Positions 24,741 to 33,766 of a stretch of DNA of 53,864 bases are shown piece by piece (positions within the stretch are counted from its first letter, which is position 1; each line of letters begins with the position of its first letter). The notes beneath the pieces were generated by a model. It ran no database searches and was not told the DNA's origin. It worked only from the letters and a program-made list of their open reading frames with translations. The position numbers were made by a program, and so were the translations under genes. Source of the stretch: Gammaproteobacteria bacterium (GTDB lineage: Bacteria > Pseudomonadota > Gammaproteobacteria > Pseudomonadales > Azotimanducaceae); the NCBI GenBank assembly GCA_009841635.1, contig VXLJ01000021.1:1-53864 (forward strand), in the 5' to 3' direction.

Positions 24741-25790
24741 TTGGAAATAGGTGAGTGGAAGTCGACTGGCTCTGTCGCCCCGCTCTATAAAGAACTAGCA
24801 CAACTTGATCTGCTTTCGAATATCGCGGAACTGGAAGCATTCGGCTTCACGGTAGTCCCACCCGAAAAGGTCGGTCCGCCCGACTTTTGCGACGAAGTGA
24901 AAGCTGCCTTGGAACGCACGATGCTGCGTCGCTACGGTGACGATGGGCTTGCCGAAGAGCGTTGGTCGAACGTCAATGACATTCAGCGGTTCATGCTTTG
25001 GGAAGACCAAATCTTTGAAAAACTGACCTATAACCCCGCCGGCCTGGGTTTAGCGGAATGGCTTCTCGGGACCGATTGCATATTGAGCCTTTGCGCAGCT
25101 TGGGTGAAAGGTCCAGGTGAAGTGCGAACCGGCATTCACGGGGATTATTTAGATCCAGCTCTACAAGCGCAACCGGAGCAAGTGAACAACTGCAACATGC
25201 ATTTCATGCTTACCGATTACACCCAAGACGATGGCTCAATTTCATTTGTGCCTGGCAGTCACAAATGGCGGCGGCAAGTGACGCCGGATGACGCTAAATA
25301 TTGGATGGATCGCGCAGTCGCGGTAGAAGCGCCAAAAGGTTCGATGGTGATATGGGGCAATCACACGTGGCACGGCTCGTACCCTAAAAAGACGCCAGGG
25401 CTGCGCATGACGCTGCAGTGCGAATACATGCGAAGACGGCGTCAAGGTGAAGAGGCTTACCGAGAGACTGTGACGCAAGAAGCGCTAGATCGCAATCCTG
25501 TGCGATTTGCAGGATTGATGGATGTCTACAGTCTGTTTCCCTTTGGTGCTAACGATTGGGATATTGAGCGAGTAGCCAAAGCAGAGCCAGGTGCGAAAAG
25601 CGGTCAAACGCTAGACGCCTATCGAAGTTTGTTTGACACCGAACCCGCGAACGGGAAAACGACGTTGCGTCCGACCTACGACTACATGCACCATGATGGG
25701 GTCATGACGTCGCAACGAAACGCAAACCGCATGCGGCGCGAACGGAAAGAAAAAGAGACAAAAGAACGCGCAGAACCTGCCGCGAGTTAA
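24741..25790 (+). CDS. Phytanoyl-CoA dioxygenase (PhyH) family protein
   Basis: 349 residues. The iron ligands are His133-Gly-Asp135 (GIHGDYLDP) and His211 (HTWHGSYPK), with the 2-oxoglutarate Arg at 222 (GLRMTL). It uses the TTG at 24741, preceded by an excellent GGAGGAG site. It is longer than the other two PhyH proteins here, with an unrelated C-terminal 120 residues and a strongly charged end (RMRRERKEKETKERAEP). Family members hydroxylate lipids, amino-acid derivatives or secondary metabolites, and nothing here fixes the substrate. It is divergent from cysI. Confidence 0.88.
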   Translation: MEIGEWKSTGSVAPLYKELAQLDLLSNIAELEAFGFTVVPPEKVGPPDFCDEVKAALERTMLRRYGDDGLAEERWSNVNDIQRFMLWEDQIFEKLTYNPAGLGLAEWLLGTDCILSLCAAWVKGPGEVRTGIHGDYLDPALQAQPEQVNNCNMHFMLTDYTQDDGSISFVPGSHKWRRQVTPDDAKYWMDRAVAVEAPKGSMVIWGNHTWHGSYPKKTPGLRMTLQCEYMRRRRQGEEAYRETVTQEALDRNPVRFAGLMDVYSLFPFGANDWDIERVAKAEPGAKSGQTLDAYRSLFDTEPANGKTTLRPTYDYMHHDGVMTSQRNANRMRRERKEKETKERAEPAAS

Positions 25791-25942
25791 AAATCAAGTT
25801 ACCCTAAGCCGCCCGCATGCTTGCTGGCAAATTTAGCCCTAAAGTTGCTTGAACACCTTTCCTTGCAAGGGGTAGACGTACGCCGATCCAAAATGAAGGG
25901 TCATTGGGCAATGATTAGGCAATCACGATGCGAGTAGAAGCT

Positions 25943-25967
25943 AAAAAAAGCGACGCTTGCGCGCCGC
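25943..25967 (-). terminator. Rho-independent terminator
   Basis: On the minus strand GCGGCGC pairs with GCGTCGC (7 bp, one G-U) around a GCAA tetraloop, followed by seven Ts. It lies 23 bp beyond the stop of the small membrane protein gene. A run of five Ts on the plus-strand side could also let it act toward the PhyH gene. Confidence 0.8.
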
Positions 25968-25989
25968 CGTTTTTGAAATGATCGCGATA

Positions 25990-26346
25990 TCAGGAATCGG
26001 CATCGCCTGCTGAACTCTCCTCCCCTTGGAGTCGATTCCAAATTCGCATGACGAGAATCGATGCAACTGCAGCCATTAAGGCAATCGCCTGTGCATCCAA
26101 GATCCTGTCGAGGTATTCGCCAATGTAGTGAATGTTCACTAGTGCATCGCTCATTCCCGCCGCGCCAACTGCTATGGCGACGACCAGGAATCCAGACGCA
26201 TCTTCTGCATCGACGCACATGGCGCCGTAAACCAAGCCGAGTACGGCGAGGGCTAATGGCAGGATATTCATAGGAACAATCTCGGGCGCAAGCCCGTGCA
26301 CGATGGCTGCCAATGCGGCAAGGCCAACGATGATTCGTGTCAACAT
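25990..26346 (-). CDS. Small multi-helix membrane protein, unknown
   Basis: 118 residues. Four hydrophobic helices alternate with short loops (IIVGLAALAAIVHGL, NILPLALAVLGLVYGAM, GFLVVAIAVGAAGMSDAL, AQAIALMAAVASILVM). No family is recognised and no charged residue pattern suggests a transporter. An AGGAGA ribosome-binding site precedes the ATG by 7 bp, and a good terminator follows, so it is a monocistronic gene. Upstream lies an inverted repeat with possible regulatory role. Confidence 0.7.
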   Translation of the reverse strand: MLTRIIVGLAALAAIVHGLAPEIVPMNILPLALAVLGLVYGAMCVDAEDASGFLVVAIAVGAAGMSDALVNIHYIGEYLDRILDAQAIALMAAVASILVMRIWNRLQGEESSAGDADS

Positions 26347-26724
26347 GGCTATGTCTCCTTCGAAGACACTGTACCGGTCGAAACCAACGAATAGCGCCGC
26401 AAGGAACGACAGACACTCGCTTGGTACAGTATCTAAGTATCTAACTTATCAGCTTTTCGTCAATCTATTGTTAGTGACTGAATTTTTCAAAATGTATCAC
26501 GTTTTTTTCGTTTTGCTGTGCCAGATTTCTGACCCTCCAACGCCTCCCGAAGGTGAGCAGCGAGTCGCTCATAGCCTACGCTAATATCGCAACGAGATGT
26601 TCGAAAGCTGCAATATATGTTTAGCTGCGTGTGCGAATCAGCTACGAACTGAGCTCACAGCATCGCTCGTGGCGCAATATTCATCGGTCACACACCACCT
26701 AGTAAACCTCGTGCGGTAATCCTC
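26347..26724. other. 378-bp divergent gap with an inverted repeat and tandem octamer
   Basis: No gene seen. ACTGTACC (26368-26375) and GGTACAGT (26423-26430) form a perfect 8-bp inverted repeat spaced by 47 nt within the 5' side of the membrane protein gene. GTATCTAA is repeated in tandem at 26429-26444. TAAGT-ATCTA-ACTTA (26434-26448) is a further small dyad. The rest is AT-rich and contains no long reading frame with a plausible start. Confidence 0.45.
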
Positions 26725-27081
26725 ATGCCCTTTCCGACGAATGTCGAAATGATCGATCCCATCCTATGCGTTAGCAATCTCGAGAAAGCCGTGGCGTACT
26801 ACACTGGTGTATTAGGTTTTACGGCAGCTGCTTGGTCTACTGACGGTTTCACGAGCGTGTCGCTCGAAGGCGCGGGAATTTACCTCGCGGAAAATGCGCA
26901 AGGCCAGCCTGGTGCGTGGGTGTGGGTTGGCGTAGGTGATGTACGAAGCGTGTTTAAGCTCTATCAGGAACGGGGAGCTGTCATACGCATGCAGCCAACG
27001 AACTTCCCGTGGGCACTAGAAATGCAAATCGAAGATCTGGATGGCAACGTTTTGCGATTTGGGTCTGATCCGGATGCCTGA
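26725..27081 (+). CDS. VOC family protein (glyoxalase superfamily)
   Basis: 118 residues with the paired beta-alpha-beta-beta-beta modules of VOC proteins: DPILCVSNLEKAVAYYTGVLGF at the start and EMQIEDLDGNVLRFGSDPDA at the end. The metal-ligand positions are not convincing (no His in the first strand), so a binding role like bleomycin-resistance proteins is possible. No linkage to the neighbouring PhyH gene is evident, although both are on the plus strand. Confidence 0.75.
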   Translation: MPFPTNVEMIDPILCVSNLEKAVAYYTGVLGFTAAAWSTDGFTSVSLEGAGIYLAENAQGQPGAWVWVGVGDVRSVFKLYQERGAVIRMQPTNFPWALEMQIEDLDGNVLRFGSDPDA

Positions 27082-27272
27082 GAGGCGCGCGTTAAATCAA
27101 ATGTGGTGAGAGCATCGAGTTTCTACAGAAAATGTTTCGACTTTGCCGTACTAGCGAGCGCAAGCATCGTCGCGCAGCTGCTTCAGTTTAGCTTTAGAAA
27201 CTTGCATTTCCTCACTGTATACTACGGCTCGCCTACATCCTGAGACGCTTGGTCCCAAGCCGCAATCGTTAT

Positions 27273-28148
27273 ATGAAATCCGCTGCAGAAAATGATGCAG
27301 GTCCGCTCATCGTCGACGGCCTCAACGTCTCCGCGCGGGTCGCACAGATAGAAGACCAAGGCTATACCATCGTCGAAGACTTCATCAAACCCGATGAAGT
27401 AGAGAAGATCCGCCACGCCTTTAAAACTGAGGTGCATATCACCGAAATGCGCGCGATTGGCACCCAGACTGGTAAGACGTGGCGCGCGCACAACCTGCTA
27501 GCGAAAACTCGGGCGGTTGACTACCTCTTTCTCGATAAGAGACTCCGAGGTTTGGTAGAAGGTGTGCTCGGACCTAGAACGCAAGTCAATGTGACGACGT
27601 TATTCAATGTGCTGCCTGGTGAGACGCGTCAGTTTTTACACCAAGACGATGGGCTGTGGCCGATTCCTCGACCGCACCCGCATTTTGTTTGCAATGCGCT
27701 TATCGCACTCGACGATTTTGAAATCGAAAACGGCGCAACGCACATCGTGCCATATAGTCACAGATGGCATGATCGTCGCCCAGACCAGGCTATTGAAACA
27801 CTGCAGGTGGCGATGAAGTCAGGCACGATGCTTATGTGGGAAGGCGGCTTGTGGCACGGTGGTGGGGCCAATGTTTCCAAAGATCGAGAGCGTCTTGGCT
27901 TTTTCATGAGCCATCAAGTCGCTTATTTGCGACCGCAAGAAATTCAGCTGGTTTCGGTGCCAAGAGACGAAGTTCGCAAAATGCCGGAAGAGCTCCAGCG
28001 TTTACTCGGTTACCATCGCTTTGGGCTTGGTGTCGACGGGCGCGATCCTATTGATGTCATCAATGATGGCGTCTATGTCCACGAGTCCGCGAAGTTGGCA
28101 AAAGAGTGGTATGCCGACTACGAAAAGGAAACTCAAGCTAACGCTTAA
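27273..28148 (+). CDS. Phytanoyl-CoA dioxygenase (PhyH) family protein
   Basis: 291 residues from the ATG at 27273; an in-frame TTG at 27249 is the alternative. The facial triad is His123-Gln-Asp125 (FLHQDDGLWP) and His195 (GLWHGGGAN), with Arg207. The ATHIVPYSHRWHD segment and the early GYTIVEDFIKPDEVEKIRHAF are typical of PhyH proteins. An extended SDR follows 78 bp downstream on the same strand, which may act on its product. Substrate unknown. Confidence 0.88.
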   Translation: MKSAAENDAGPLIVDGLNVSARVAQIEDQGYTIVEDFIKPDEVEKIRHAFKTEVHITEMRAIGTQTGKTWRAHNLLAKTRAVDYLFLDKRLRGLVEGVLGPRTQVNVTTLFNVLPGETRQFLHQDDGLWPIPRPHPHFVCNALIALDDFEIENGATHIVPYSHRWHDRRPDQAIETLQVAMKSGTMLMWEGGLWHGGGANVSKDRERLGFFMSHQVAYLRPQEIQLVSVPRDEVRKMPEELQRLLGYHRFGLGVDGRDPIDVINDGVYVHESAKLAKEWYADYEKETQANA

Positions 28149-28226
28149 TTTCGGCTCTTCGTGCGCTTCTTCAGAACTGCGCCAACCCAGCATCGCTCAA
28201 TCACCCATGACGTCGTAAGGTAATTC

Positions 28227-29348
28227 ATGCCCGCAATCAATCAAACATCAGGTCCCGTTGCAGTAACCGGATGCTCCGGTTTTACTGGTGGTCATATGGT
28301 TCGAGAACTCGCGATCCAAGGCTATCAGGTGCGTGCGTGTATTCGCGATGCGAATAGCTGGCGCGGCAAAGATGCCGTGCAATATCTCATGAATTTGCCA
28401 AATGTAGAAATAGTGGCTGGCTGTGATTTATTCATCGAAGGCTCCTACGACCAGGCTTTCGATGGGTGTGCGGGCGTATTTCATGTTGCAGCCGTGCTTG
28501 GCAATTCAGCGGACGGCAAGTCGCAACCTCTTGGCTCTGGTGACGTATCACAAGACATTTACAACGGAGGCATACGAGGTACGCAAAACATCGTCGACGC
28601 CATTAATCGAACGACTTCCGTGCGTCGCCTGGTTTACACGAGTTCTATGGCTGCGGTTGCGGGTGCTAAACGTGAAGCACTGCCGGCTGGTTACGAATGG
28701 ACTGAAAAGGACTGGTCTTCCGACGGCGTTGAAGCAGAGCAGTGGTTAAAACCTCGAAATGCTTACGCTCGCAGCAAAGTTGACACCGAGCAATTGATTA
28801 ATCGTGCTGGTGCGGCTAGCGATGGTCAATGGGATGCTGTCACGATGTGTCCTGCGATGATCTGTGGACCTGTGCTATTCAAAGCTCAAGTAGGGCAATG
28901 GATCGAGCAGATAGGTCGAATGGCAAACAATCAGGGACCAAATTGGCCTTCGCCGTACGACATGTACTACAACATCATTGATGTACGTGATTTGGTAAAG
29001 GCGCATCGTTTAGCGGCTGAAGCCGAAATTGACCACGCCACAACGGACGGTGGGGCGCGTTATGTGATGCACGGTTCAGGGGGACGTTCGGCCTTGTTGT
29101 TCAGCGAGGAAGTACGCGGCATCATTCGCGACTATTTTCCAGCGTTTGCGTTAGGTCTGCCGCAAGCTGTGCCGTCGAGCGGCGACGAGCCTAGTTCCGG
29201 CAAGCCGCCTAAGCCAACCGTAGTGAATGACTGCAAAAAAGCAAAATCGGTTCTCGGCGCAACCATTCGTCCAGTAGACGATACGATACGAGCAGTTGTC
29301 GAGACCTCAATTGAATTAGGCGTCATTGAGCCTACCTTGGCATCTTGA
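28227..29348 (+). CDS. NAD-dependent epimerase/dehydratase family protein (extended SDR)
   Basis: 373 residues. The nucleotide-binding motif TGCSGFTGG near the N-terminus fits the TGxxGxxG of extended SDRs. A Ser in TSSMAA precedes the catalytic Tyr-x3-Lys (YARSK). The middle (WDAVTMCPAMICGPVLFKAQVGQW) resembles dihydroflavonol reductase- and cinnamoyl-CoA reductase-type SDRs, which reduce ketones or aldehydes with NADPH. It begins 78 bp after a PhyH gene, and a GTAAGG site precedes its ATG. The substrate is not assignable. Confidence 0.85.
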   Translation: MPAINQTSGPVAVTGCSGFTGGHMVRELAIQGYQVRACIRDANSWRGKDAVQYLMNLPNVEIVAGCDLFIEGSYDQAFDGCAGVFHVAAVLGNSADGKSQPLGSGDVSQDIYNGGIRGTQNIVDAINRTTSVRRLVYTSSMAAVAGAKREALPAGYEWTEKDWSSDGVEAEQWLKPRNAYARSKVDTEQLINRAGAASDGQWDAVTMCPAMICGPVLFKAQVGQWIEQIGRMANNQGPNWPSPYDMYYNIIDVRDLVKAHRLAAEAEIDHATTDGGARYVMHGSGGRSALLFSEEVRGIIRDYFPAFALGLPQAVPSSGDEPSSGKPPKPTVVNDCKKAKSVLGATIRPVDDTIRAVVETSIELGVIEPTLAS

Positions 29349-29417
29349 TTACCATCGATGTGTTCGCAAGAGAAGCTAATTCGCTGATCGATTAGTCCGA
29401 CCTTTGTAGGTAACCAA

Positions 29418-30059
29418 ATGGGGCTCCCTCGATTCCGACTGAGCAAGGTCGTCTTTTGGTGCGTCTTAGCGATCCCTCTTGGTCTGCTTGCCAACGATAT
29501 TCGAATCGAGTTGAGCTCGCCAACGCTGGGTTTGGGCGCAGATCCTGAAGATGCCATCGTGGATCACCTTGGCATTTGGTCCATTCGATATCTCTGGTTC
29601 ACACTCTTTATTTCCTCGCTGGCCCGACTTGCTAAAAAACCCATGCTTGTGCAATTTCGTCGCATGGCGGGATTGTGGACCTTCTTTATGGTGCTCATTC
29701 ACGTAACGAGCTACGTGCTACTTTTTGCGCGAGTAGATTTTGCAACAATCTTGAGTGACTTCACAGAACGGCCCTATATCATCGCGGGGCTTACGGGTCT
29801 GTGCATGTTGATCCCGCTAGCGATTACTTCCACGCGTGGGTGGCGCCGCCGCTTGCGACAAGATTGGACGCGATTGCATCGATTGGTATATGTCGCCGCG
29901 ATTGCTGGGTGGATTCACCTATTCTGGTTGGAACGTGCTTCATTTGAAGAATCGGCGATTTATGGGGGTATATTGCTTTTACTATTCGGCGAACGATTGT
30001 TTCAGTTCTTTCGCAAGCGTCACAACGTCAATGCCGCAAATGCGCAAAGCGCTAGTTGA
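29418..30059 (+). CDS. msrQ: MsrQ-like haem-binding membrane subunit
   Basis: 213 residues with six predicted helices and the MsrQ hallmarks: GLGADPEDAIVDHLGIWSIRYLW, then LARLAKKPMLVQFRRMAGLWTFFMVLIHVTSY with a haem-binding His, and WTRLHRLVYVAAIAGWIHLFW with two more His. MsrQ transfers electrons from the quinone pool to MsrP, which repairs methionine sulfoxide in periplasmic proteins. The msrP gene normally lies beside it but is absent here. It lies 69 bp after the SDR gene. The weaker alternative is another ferric-reductase-like transmembrane protein. Confidence 0.85.
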   Translation: MGLPRFRLSKVVFWCVLAIPLGLLANDIRIELSSPTLGLGADPEDAIVDHLGIWSIRYLWFTLFISSLARLAKKPMLVQFRRMAGLWTFFMVLIHVTSYVLLFARVDFATILSDFTERPYIIAGLTGLCMLIPLAITSTRGWRRRLRQDWTRLHRLVYVAAIAGWIHLFWLERASFEESAIYGGILLLLFGERLFQFFRKRHNVNAANAQSAS

Positions 30060-30165
30060 TTTGCTGTAGTTTTCGTGTGGCGACGCGCAAACTCAGCTTG
30101 TCGTTTTTTAACGTGCGACCGAGCGCTAGATTCGATGTCGGAAGTTCGAATTAATTTAGCTTGAA

Positions 30166-33135
30166 TCAAGCGAGCAAATCAAGAGCTTGGCGATTCTGAC
30201 CATGAACCGATGGTTCGTAACACCACAGCTTCCTAAGTGGCTCGACGAGTTGGCGCGCGCTTGCCGGGAAATCAAGCATTGTCATGATGGCTTCGTCTAG
30301 TTCAATTCTCGCTGGGTCAACGTGTGCTTGGCATGCCGGTCGCAGCTTCAAGGACGACAGCCGGTCAAATTCACGAGCCACGGTATTCAAGGACGCCTCG
30401 CTCAGTTCATTGAAATCTGGACAAGGCACTTTGCGGAGCGCTTTAACCTGAACTGTCGATCGACCAGTTTGCGTCCGTTGACCTTGAGTCCAATGTACGA
30501 TGAGGCCAAAAATTGAATTCGACCAAAGCGCGATCGCGTTTAAAACTCGAGGATCTTCGTGCATGATGGCGGTCCAAGCACGCCCCCCGAGACACGCTCG
30601 TTCAGTAGTGGCGGCGAGAAGCGACTGTGACGTCCATCGCATGCTTCGCGAATAAAAGCTTGTACTAACAGTTTGTCTAATACGATGAAGATTTGCTGGG
30701 CTGGACGTGTTTCTTGGATAACCCTTGTGGGTAGGTACAACGACCAACGAATTCTGAGTTTTTGAGTTGGCGTGCCAAAGCGCTGTGTCTTCGCCATACC
30801 GTTCAGCCGCCGTCTGAATTTCGTAGAACTCAAAAGCACCACTTTCATCGCCATTCCGGAGGTAGCCGATTAAATGGTGCGTAGGTCCCACTTGCGCGAC
30901 TGCTTCTAGTCGCTTGAAATCTAAGGGTATTGAGAAGTCGATTCCTTGGAAACTAAGTTTGCCTTTCGCGAGCTTGGTTGCACAAATCCCCAGTTCACTA
31001 TTCTGAACTCCTAGTTGATGCCAAGGCTCTCCTTCACCAAAGGCTTGAAATTGTGATGCCGACCCCGTTATCTCATCACCTATCGTCAGTGGTAAAAAAC
31101 TGCGGGAAGTTGAAAGTTGCTTCACGGCATGATCGACAGCACGCGCGATTTCAGCGGCTTCGCCGCACCTGTTTATGGGATCGTTGAGCGTTACGCAATT
31201 GATCCATCGCGACATTGCCGCTTTTGCAGGCCGGTGGCATCTAGTGGCAACCAAGAACATTTCTTCCATATTCGTGTCCGCTGAGTGAGCATCACGCCCA
31301 AGTGCCTTTCCCGCACCGACTACGATGGCAGTCATGTCTTCGAATTCCCGTTCGAGCATCGCTCTAGTTTGACGCCATGATTCAGCAAATGCAGCAGTCA
31401 GCGGTAACACGAAACCAATTCGTCCACCCAACTTCACTTTCTTCCGTGCTAACGCCACAAACGACGCAGCCATGCCCGCCGTTTTGATCGCTGGTTCACG
31501 CTTGATTAAGCGTCCCCATCTATCTTGGCACTTGTTGCGTTCCGCTGCGCTCATGCCGGCGATAGCGAAACTTGATTGACCGCCCCGTGTTCTAGAGTAA
31601 GGTGGATTCATCAGAATCCAGTCTATGGAGTTGTCGCGAACTGCAACTGAATAAGCCTTACCGATGTCACCACGCGTACTGCCATCCGAACTTACCGCAT
31701 CAAATAGGTCCAACACGGCATCGCGTTCGAAATACTCAAGCGAACCCGTCGCTGCAGACTCCCCGCCAACCTCAAGCCACCCTATGCGTGTCTGCCGATA
31801 GGCTATCCCTTCTCCTAATGCTGCGAGAGAAGATGCGGTCAGGTGTGCCGCGATTGGACTGATGTCGGTGCCAATGAGACCATGTTGCATCGCCTGCTGG
31901 TGAAATGTGGAGGTGTCCTCCGAGGTAGGCCGAGCTAATTGCTCATGAATCATTGCAACGCGTCGATAGCCAGCTCGCAATAGGCTGCCCGTACCGCAAG
32001 CTAGGTCTGCGATCGTGTACTTTTTAAATAAATCGTCTTGTGACCATTCAGCAGTAGAGAGTTCACTCGGTTGGATTGCAAGCCATGCAAGCAGTTCAGA
32101 ACTTGCGGCCTGCGTGTAAAACGCGGCTGCTTCCTTGCGATCTTCGCTGAGTTCTGGAAATAGCTCTGCGCCGACATTAATGTGAATCCCAATGCGTGCT
32201 TCTTCGATTTTGTGTACTGCGCGAATCAGCATGAACATCGCGCTAGGTACGACGTTTGGTACGTATGTGTCGAGTAGCTCGAGAACTTCTAGGGCCGGAT
32301 CGAATATTGACCGCCAGTTTGTACTCTGAATTTGGTGCCAAATTTCGACGTATGACTCGGTTTCCATGATTGAGCGAGGTAATGGTTTTAGCTTTAGGGC
32401 TGCTACTTGCGGCACATCATTTACCGCTAGACGTTGCTGAGTAAGCAAAGCGTTCAACCAAAGCACCATGCTCGTTTTGAGTGCTGTAAGTGGTGAACGT
32501 TGTAGCACAACGTGTGACAGCTCCGCACGTGCTTTCTCGGACATCTCACGATGCAGCGACTCCGCTGCGTTGGTAACGATTGAAGCGACGTCTTTTGCGA
32601 CCAGCTCCAACTGTTCTTTGGGCAATGCAGCACCGAGCACCAGTGTGCCTAAATCCATCACGGAGCCACGTATAAAACCTGATGCCGGCCATCTACGCAG
32701 GTCGTACGTCGATGGCGAACTGCCATTTGCTGGTGCATTGATTAGTTGATGCACGGCATACGTGATTTCATCACCTAAAGCGAGTTGCTTTTCTGACTCA
32801 CCAACGTCACGGCTCCGATAGTCTTTAGGAATGTGCAGCGCAATCGAGGTTTTTATCTTCGTAAGACTCTGTTTGGGTTGAAGATTTAGTCGAGCAACAG
32901 CATCCTGGTCGGCGTCTTTGGCGTCATATGAGCACTCGATTGCGACCGGCGGTACTTCGTTGTCAAGAATCAGCAAATCTGGGCGAAGATTCCGGTTTTT
33001 CGGACCCAGTATGACGTTTGTTTCTTCTGCAAAAATCTCTGAATGACCTTTGCGTTGCCAGCGTGTATGCGTTTTCGTTAATTCAGCTGCCAAGGCATAG
33101 TTGAATGCGGATTCGATAGAACGCCCGTTTGCCAT
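30166..33135 (-). CDS. Type IIG-like restriction-methylation protein (N-6 adenine DNA methylase with N-terminal nuclease-like region)
   Basis: 989 residues from the ATG at 33135; reading from an upstream start at 33336 would add 67 residues rich in Ser, Arg and Cys that look non-coding. Residues 51-69 contain RPDLLILDNE and VAIECSY, a PD-(D/E)xK-like motif in which Asp53 and Glu67 are present but the Lys is replaced by Ser69. The S-adenosylmethionine motif I (IADLACGTGS) is at 375-384 and motif IV NPPY at 510-513, as in adenine-N6 methylases. The remaining C-terminal part, about 470 residues, is probably the DNA-recognition and linker region. Such proteins both modify and cut foreign DNA. No partner R, M or S gene is next to it. 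Confidence 0.8.
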   Translation of the reverse strand: MANGRSIESAFNYALAAELTKTHTRWQRKGHSEIFAEETNVILGPKNRNLRPDLLILDNEVPPVAIECSYDAKDADQDAVARLNLQPKQSLTKIKTSIALHIPKDYRSRDVGESEKQLALGDEITYAVHQLINAPANGSSPSTYDLRRWPASGFIRGSVMDLGTLVLGAALPKEQLELVAKDVASIVTNAAESLHREMSEKARAELSHVVLQRSPLTALKTSMVLWLNALLTQQRLAVNDVPQVAALKLKPLPRSIMETESYVEIWHQIQSTNWRSIFDPALEVLELLDTYVPNVVPSAMFMLIRAVHKIEEARIGIHINVGAELFPELSEDRKEAAAFYTQAASSELLAWLAIQPSELSTAEWSQDDLFKKYTIADLACGTGSLLRAGYRRVAMIHEQLARPTSEDTSTFHQQAMQHGLIGTDISPIAAHLTASSLAALGEGIAYRQTRIGWLEVGGESAATGSLEYFERDAVLDLFDAVSSDGSTRGDIGKAYSVAVRDNSIDWILMNPPYSRTRGGQSSFAIAGMSAAERNKCQDRWGRLIKREPAIKTAGMAASFVALARKKVKLGGRIGFVLPLTAAFAESWRQTRAMLEREFEDMTAIVVGAGKALGRDAHSADTNMEEMFLVATRCHRPAKAAMSRWINCVTLNDPINRCGEAAEIARAVDHAVKQLSTSRSFLPLTIGDEITGSASQFQAFGEGEPWHQLGVQNSELGICATKLAKGKLSFQGIDFSIPLDFKRLEAVAQVGPTHHLIGYLRNGDESGAFEFYEIQTAAERYGEDTALWHANSKTQNSLVVVPTHKGYPRNTSSPANLHRIRQTVSTSFYSRSMRWTSQSLLAATTERACLGGRAWTAIMHEDPRVLNAIALWSNSIFGLIVHWTQGQRTQTGRSTVQVKALRKVPCPDFNELSEASLNTVAREFDRLSSLKLRPACQAHVDPARIELDEAIMTMLDFPASARQLVEPLRKLWCYEPSVHGQNRQALDLLA

Positions 33136-33514
33136 TGTGGAAACCTTCGCTAAGGAACAGGTATTAGGTTGTTTTGATAACCGTCCGGTGCGAAGCGTTA
33201 GTTTGTCGTTTTCGCCTCGCGCTTCAATCGTAGAAACGAAACTTGACGAAACAGAATCGGATTTTTTACAACACCGTATGCGATTGCATGAGGCTTTGAT
33301 CCTTGGAATCCAGGTACTCCGGCTGTGGCTTAGCAAGCTCGTGTCGCATCGTCCAATGCTTCAATCAATGCCAGATTGGGGTTCCTAACCGGACGTTGTT
33401 TGGTAATCGAAATAATTAAGTAAGCCAACCAATTGCGAACGCGTACTCCTAAACTCGTCACGTGTGGGCGAAACGTTAGCTTAAATACATTGCAAGCGGC
33501 TACAGACTAGAAGC
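33136..33514. other. 379-bp gap upstream of the restriction-methylase and symporter genes
   Basis: Divergent region. The left 200 bp could encode an N-terminal extension of the methylase, but its residue composition argues against this. CCAAT/ATTGG (33353-33379) is a small inverted repeat. I see no clear promoter, terminator or RNA gene. Confidence 0.4.
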
Positions 33515-33766
33515 ATGAAACACCGCCGTTACTGGCTTGCTAATCTGCGTCTCGTAGGAGTGTTGCTATGCGTTTGGTTCATCGTGTCGTTCGGCTGCGG
33601 AATCCTGTTGGTCGACGTGTTGAACCAAATTCAATTCGGTGGCTTCAAGCTAGGATTTTGGTTTGCTCAGCAAGGCAGCATCGTCGTATTTGTCATTTTG
33701 ATATTTGTATACGCCGTCCTTGCCAATCGCCTTGATCGTAATTACGACGTAGACGAAGAAGAGTGA
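33515..33766 (+). CDS. DUF4212 protein, small subunit of a sodium:solute symporter
   Basis: 83 residues with two membrane helices (LRLVGVLLCVWFIVSFGCGILL and GSIVVFVILIFVYAVL) and a charged end (DRNYDVDEEE), matching the DUF4212 partner that always precedes VC_2705-type sodium:solute symporters. It lies just upstream of that symporter, and its stop shares four bases with the GTG start of the next gene (GTGA), so translation is coupled. It probably stabilises the large subunit. Confidence 0.9.
   Translation: MKHRRYWLANLRLVGVLLCVWFIVSFGCGILLVDVLNQIQFGGFKLGFWFAQQGSIVVFVILIFVYAVLANRLDRNYDVDEEE

Noticed and set aside
25901-26416. 171-codon frame on the minus strand overlapping the small membrane protein
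   Set aside because: Arg/Cys/His-rich shadow of the real gene at 25990-26346, and it also covers the terminator.
30080-30109. Possible terminator between msrQ and the restriction-methylase
   Set aside because: A TTTTTT run is present but the only stem is GCGAC/GTCGT with a G-U pair and a 15-nt loop, too weak to list.
33136-33336. 67-codon N-terminal extension of the restriction-methylase
   Set aside because: Ser/Arg/Cys-rich, no coding character, and a better ATG with an AAGG site lies at 33135.
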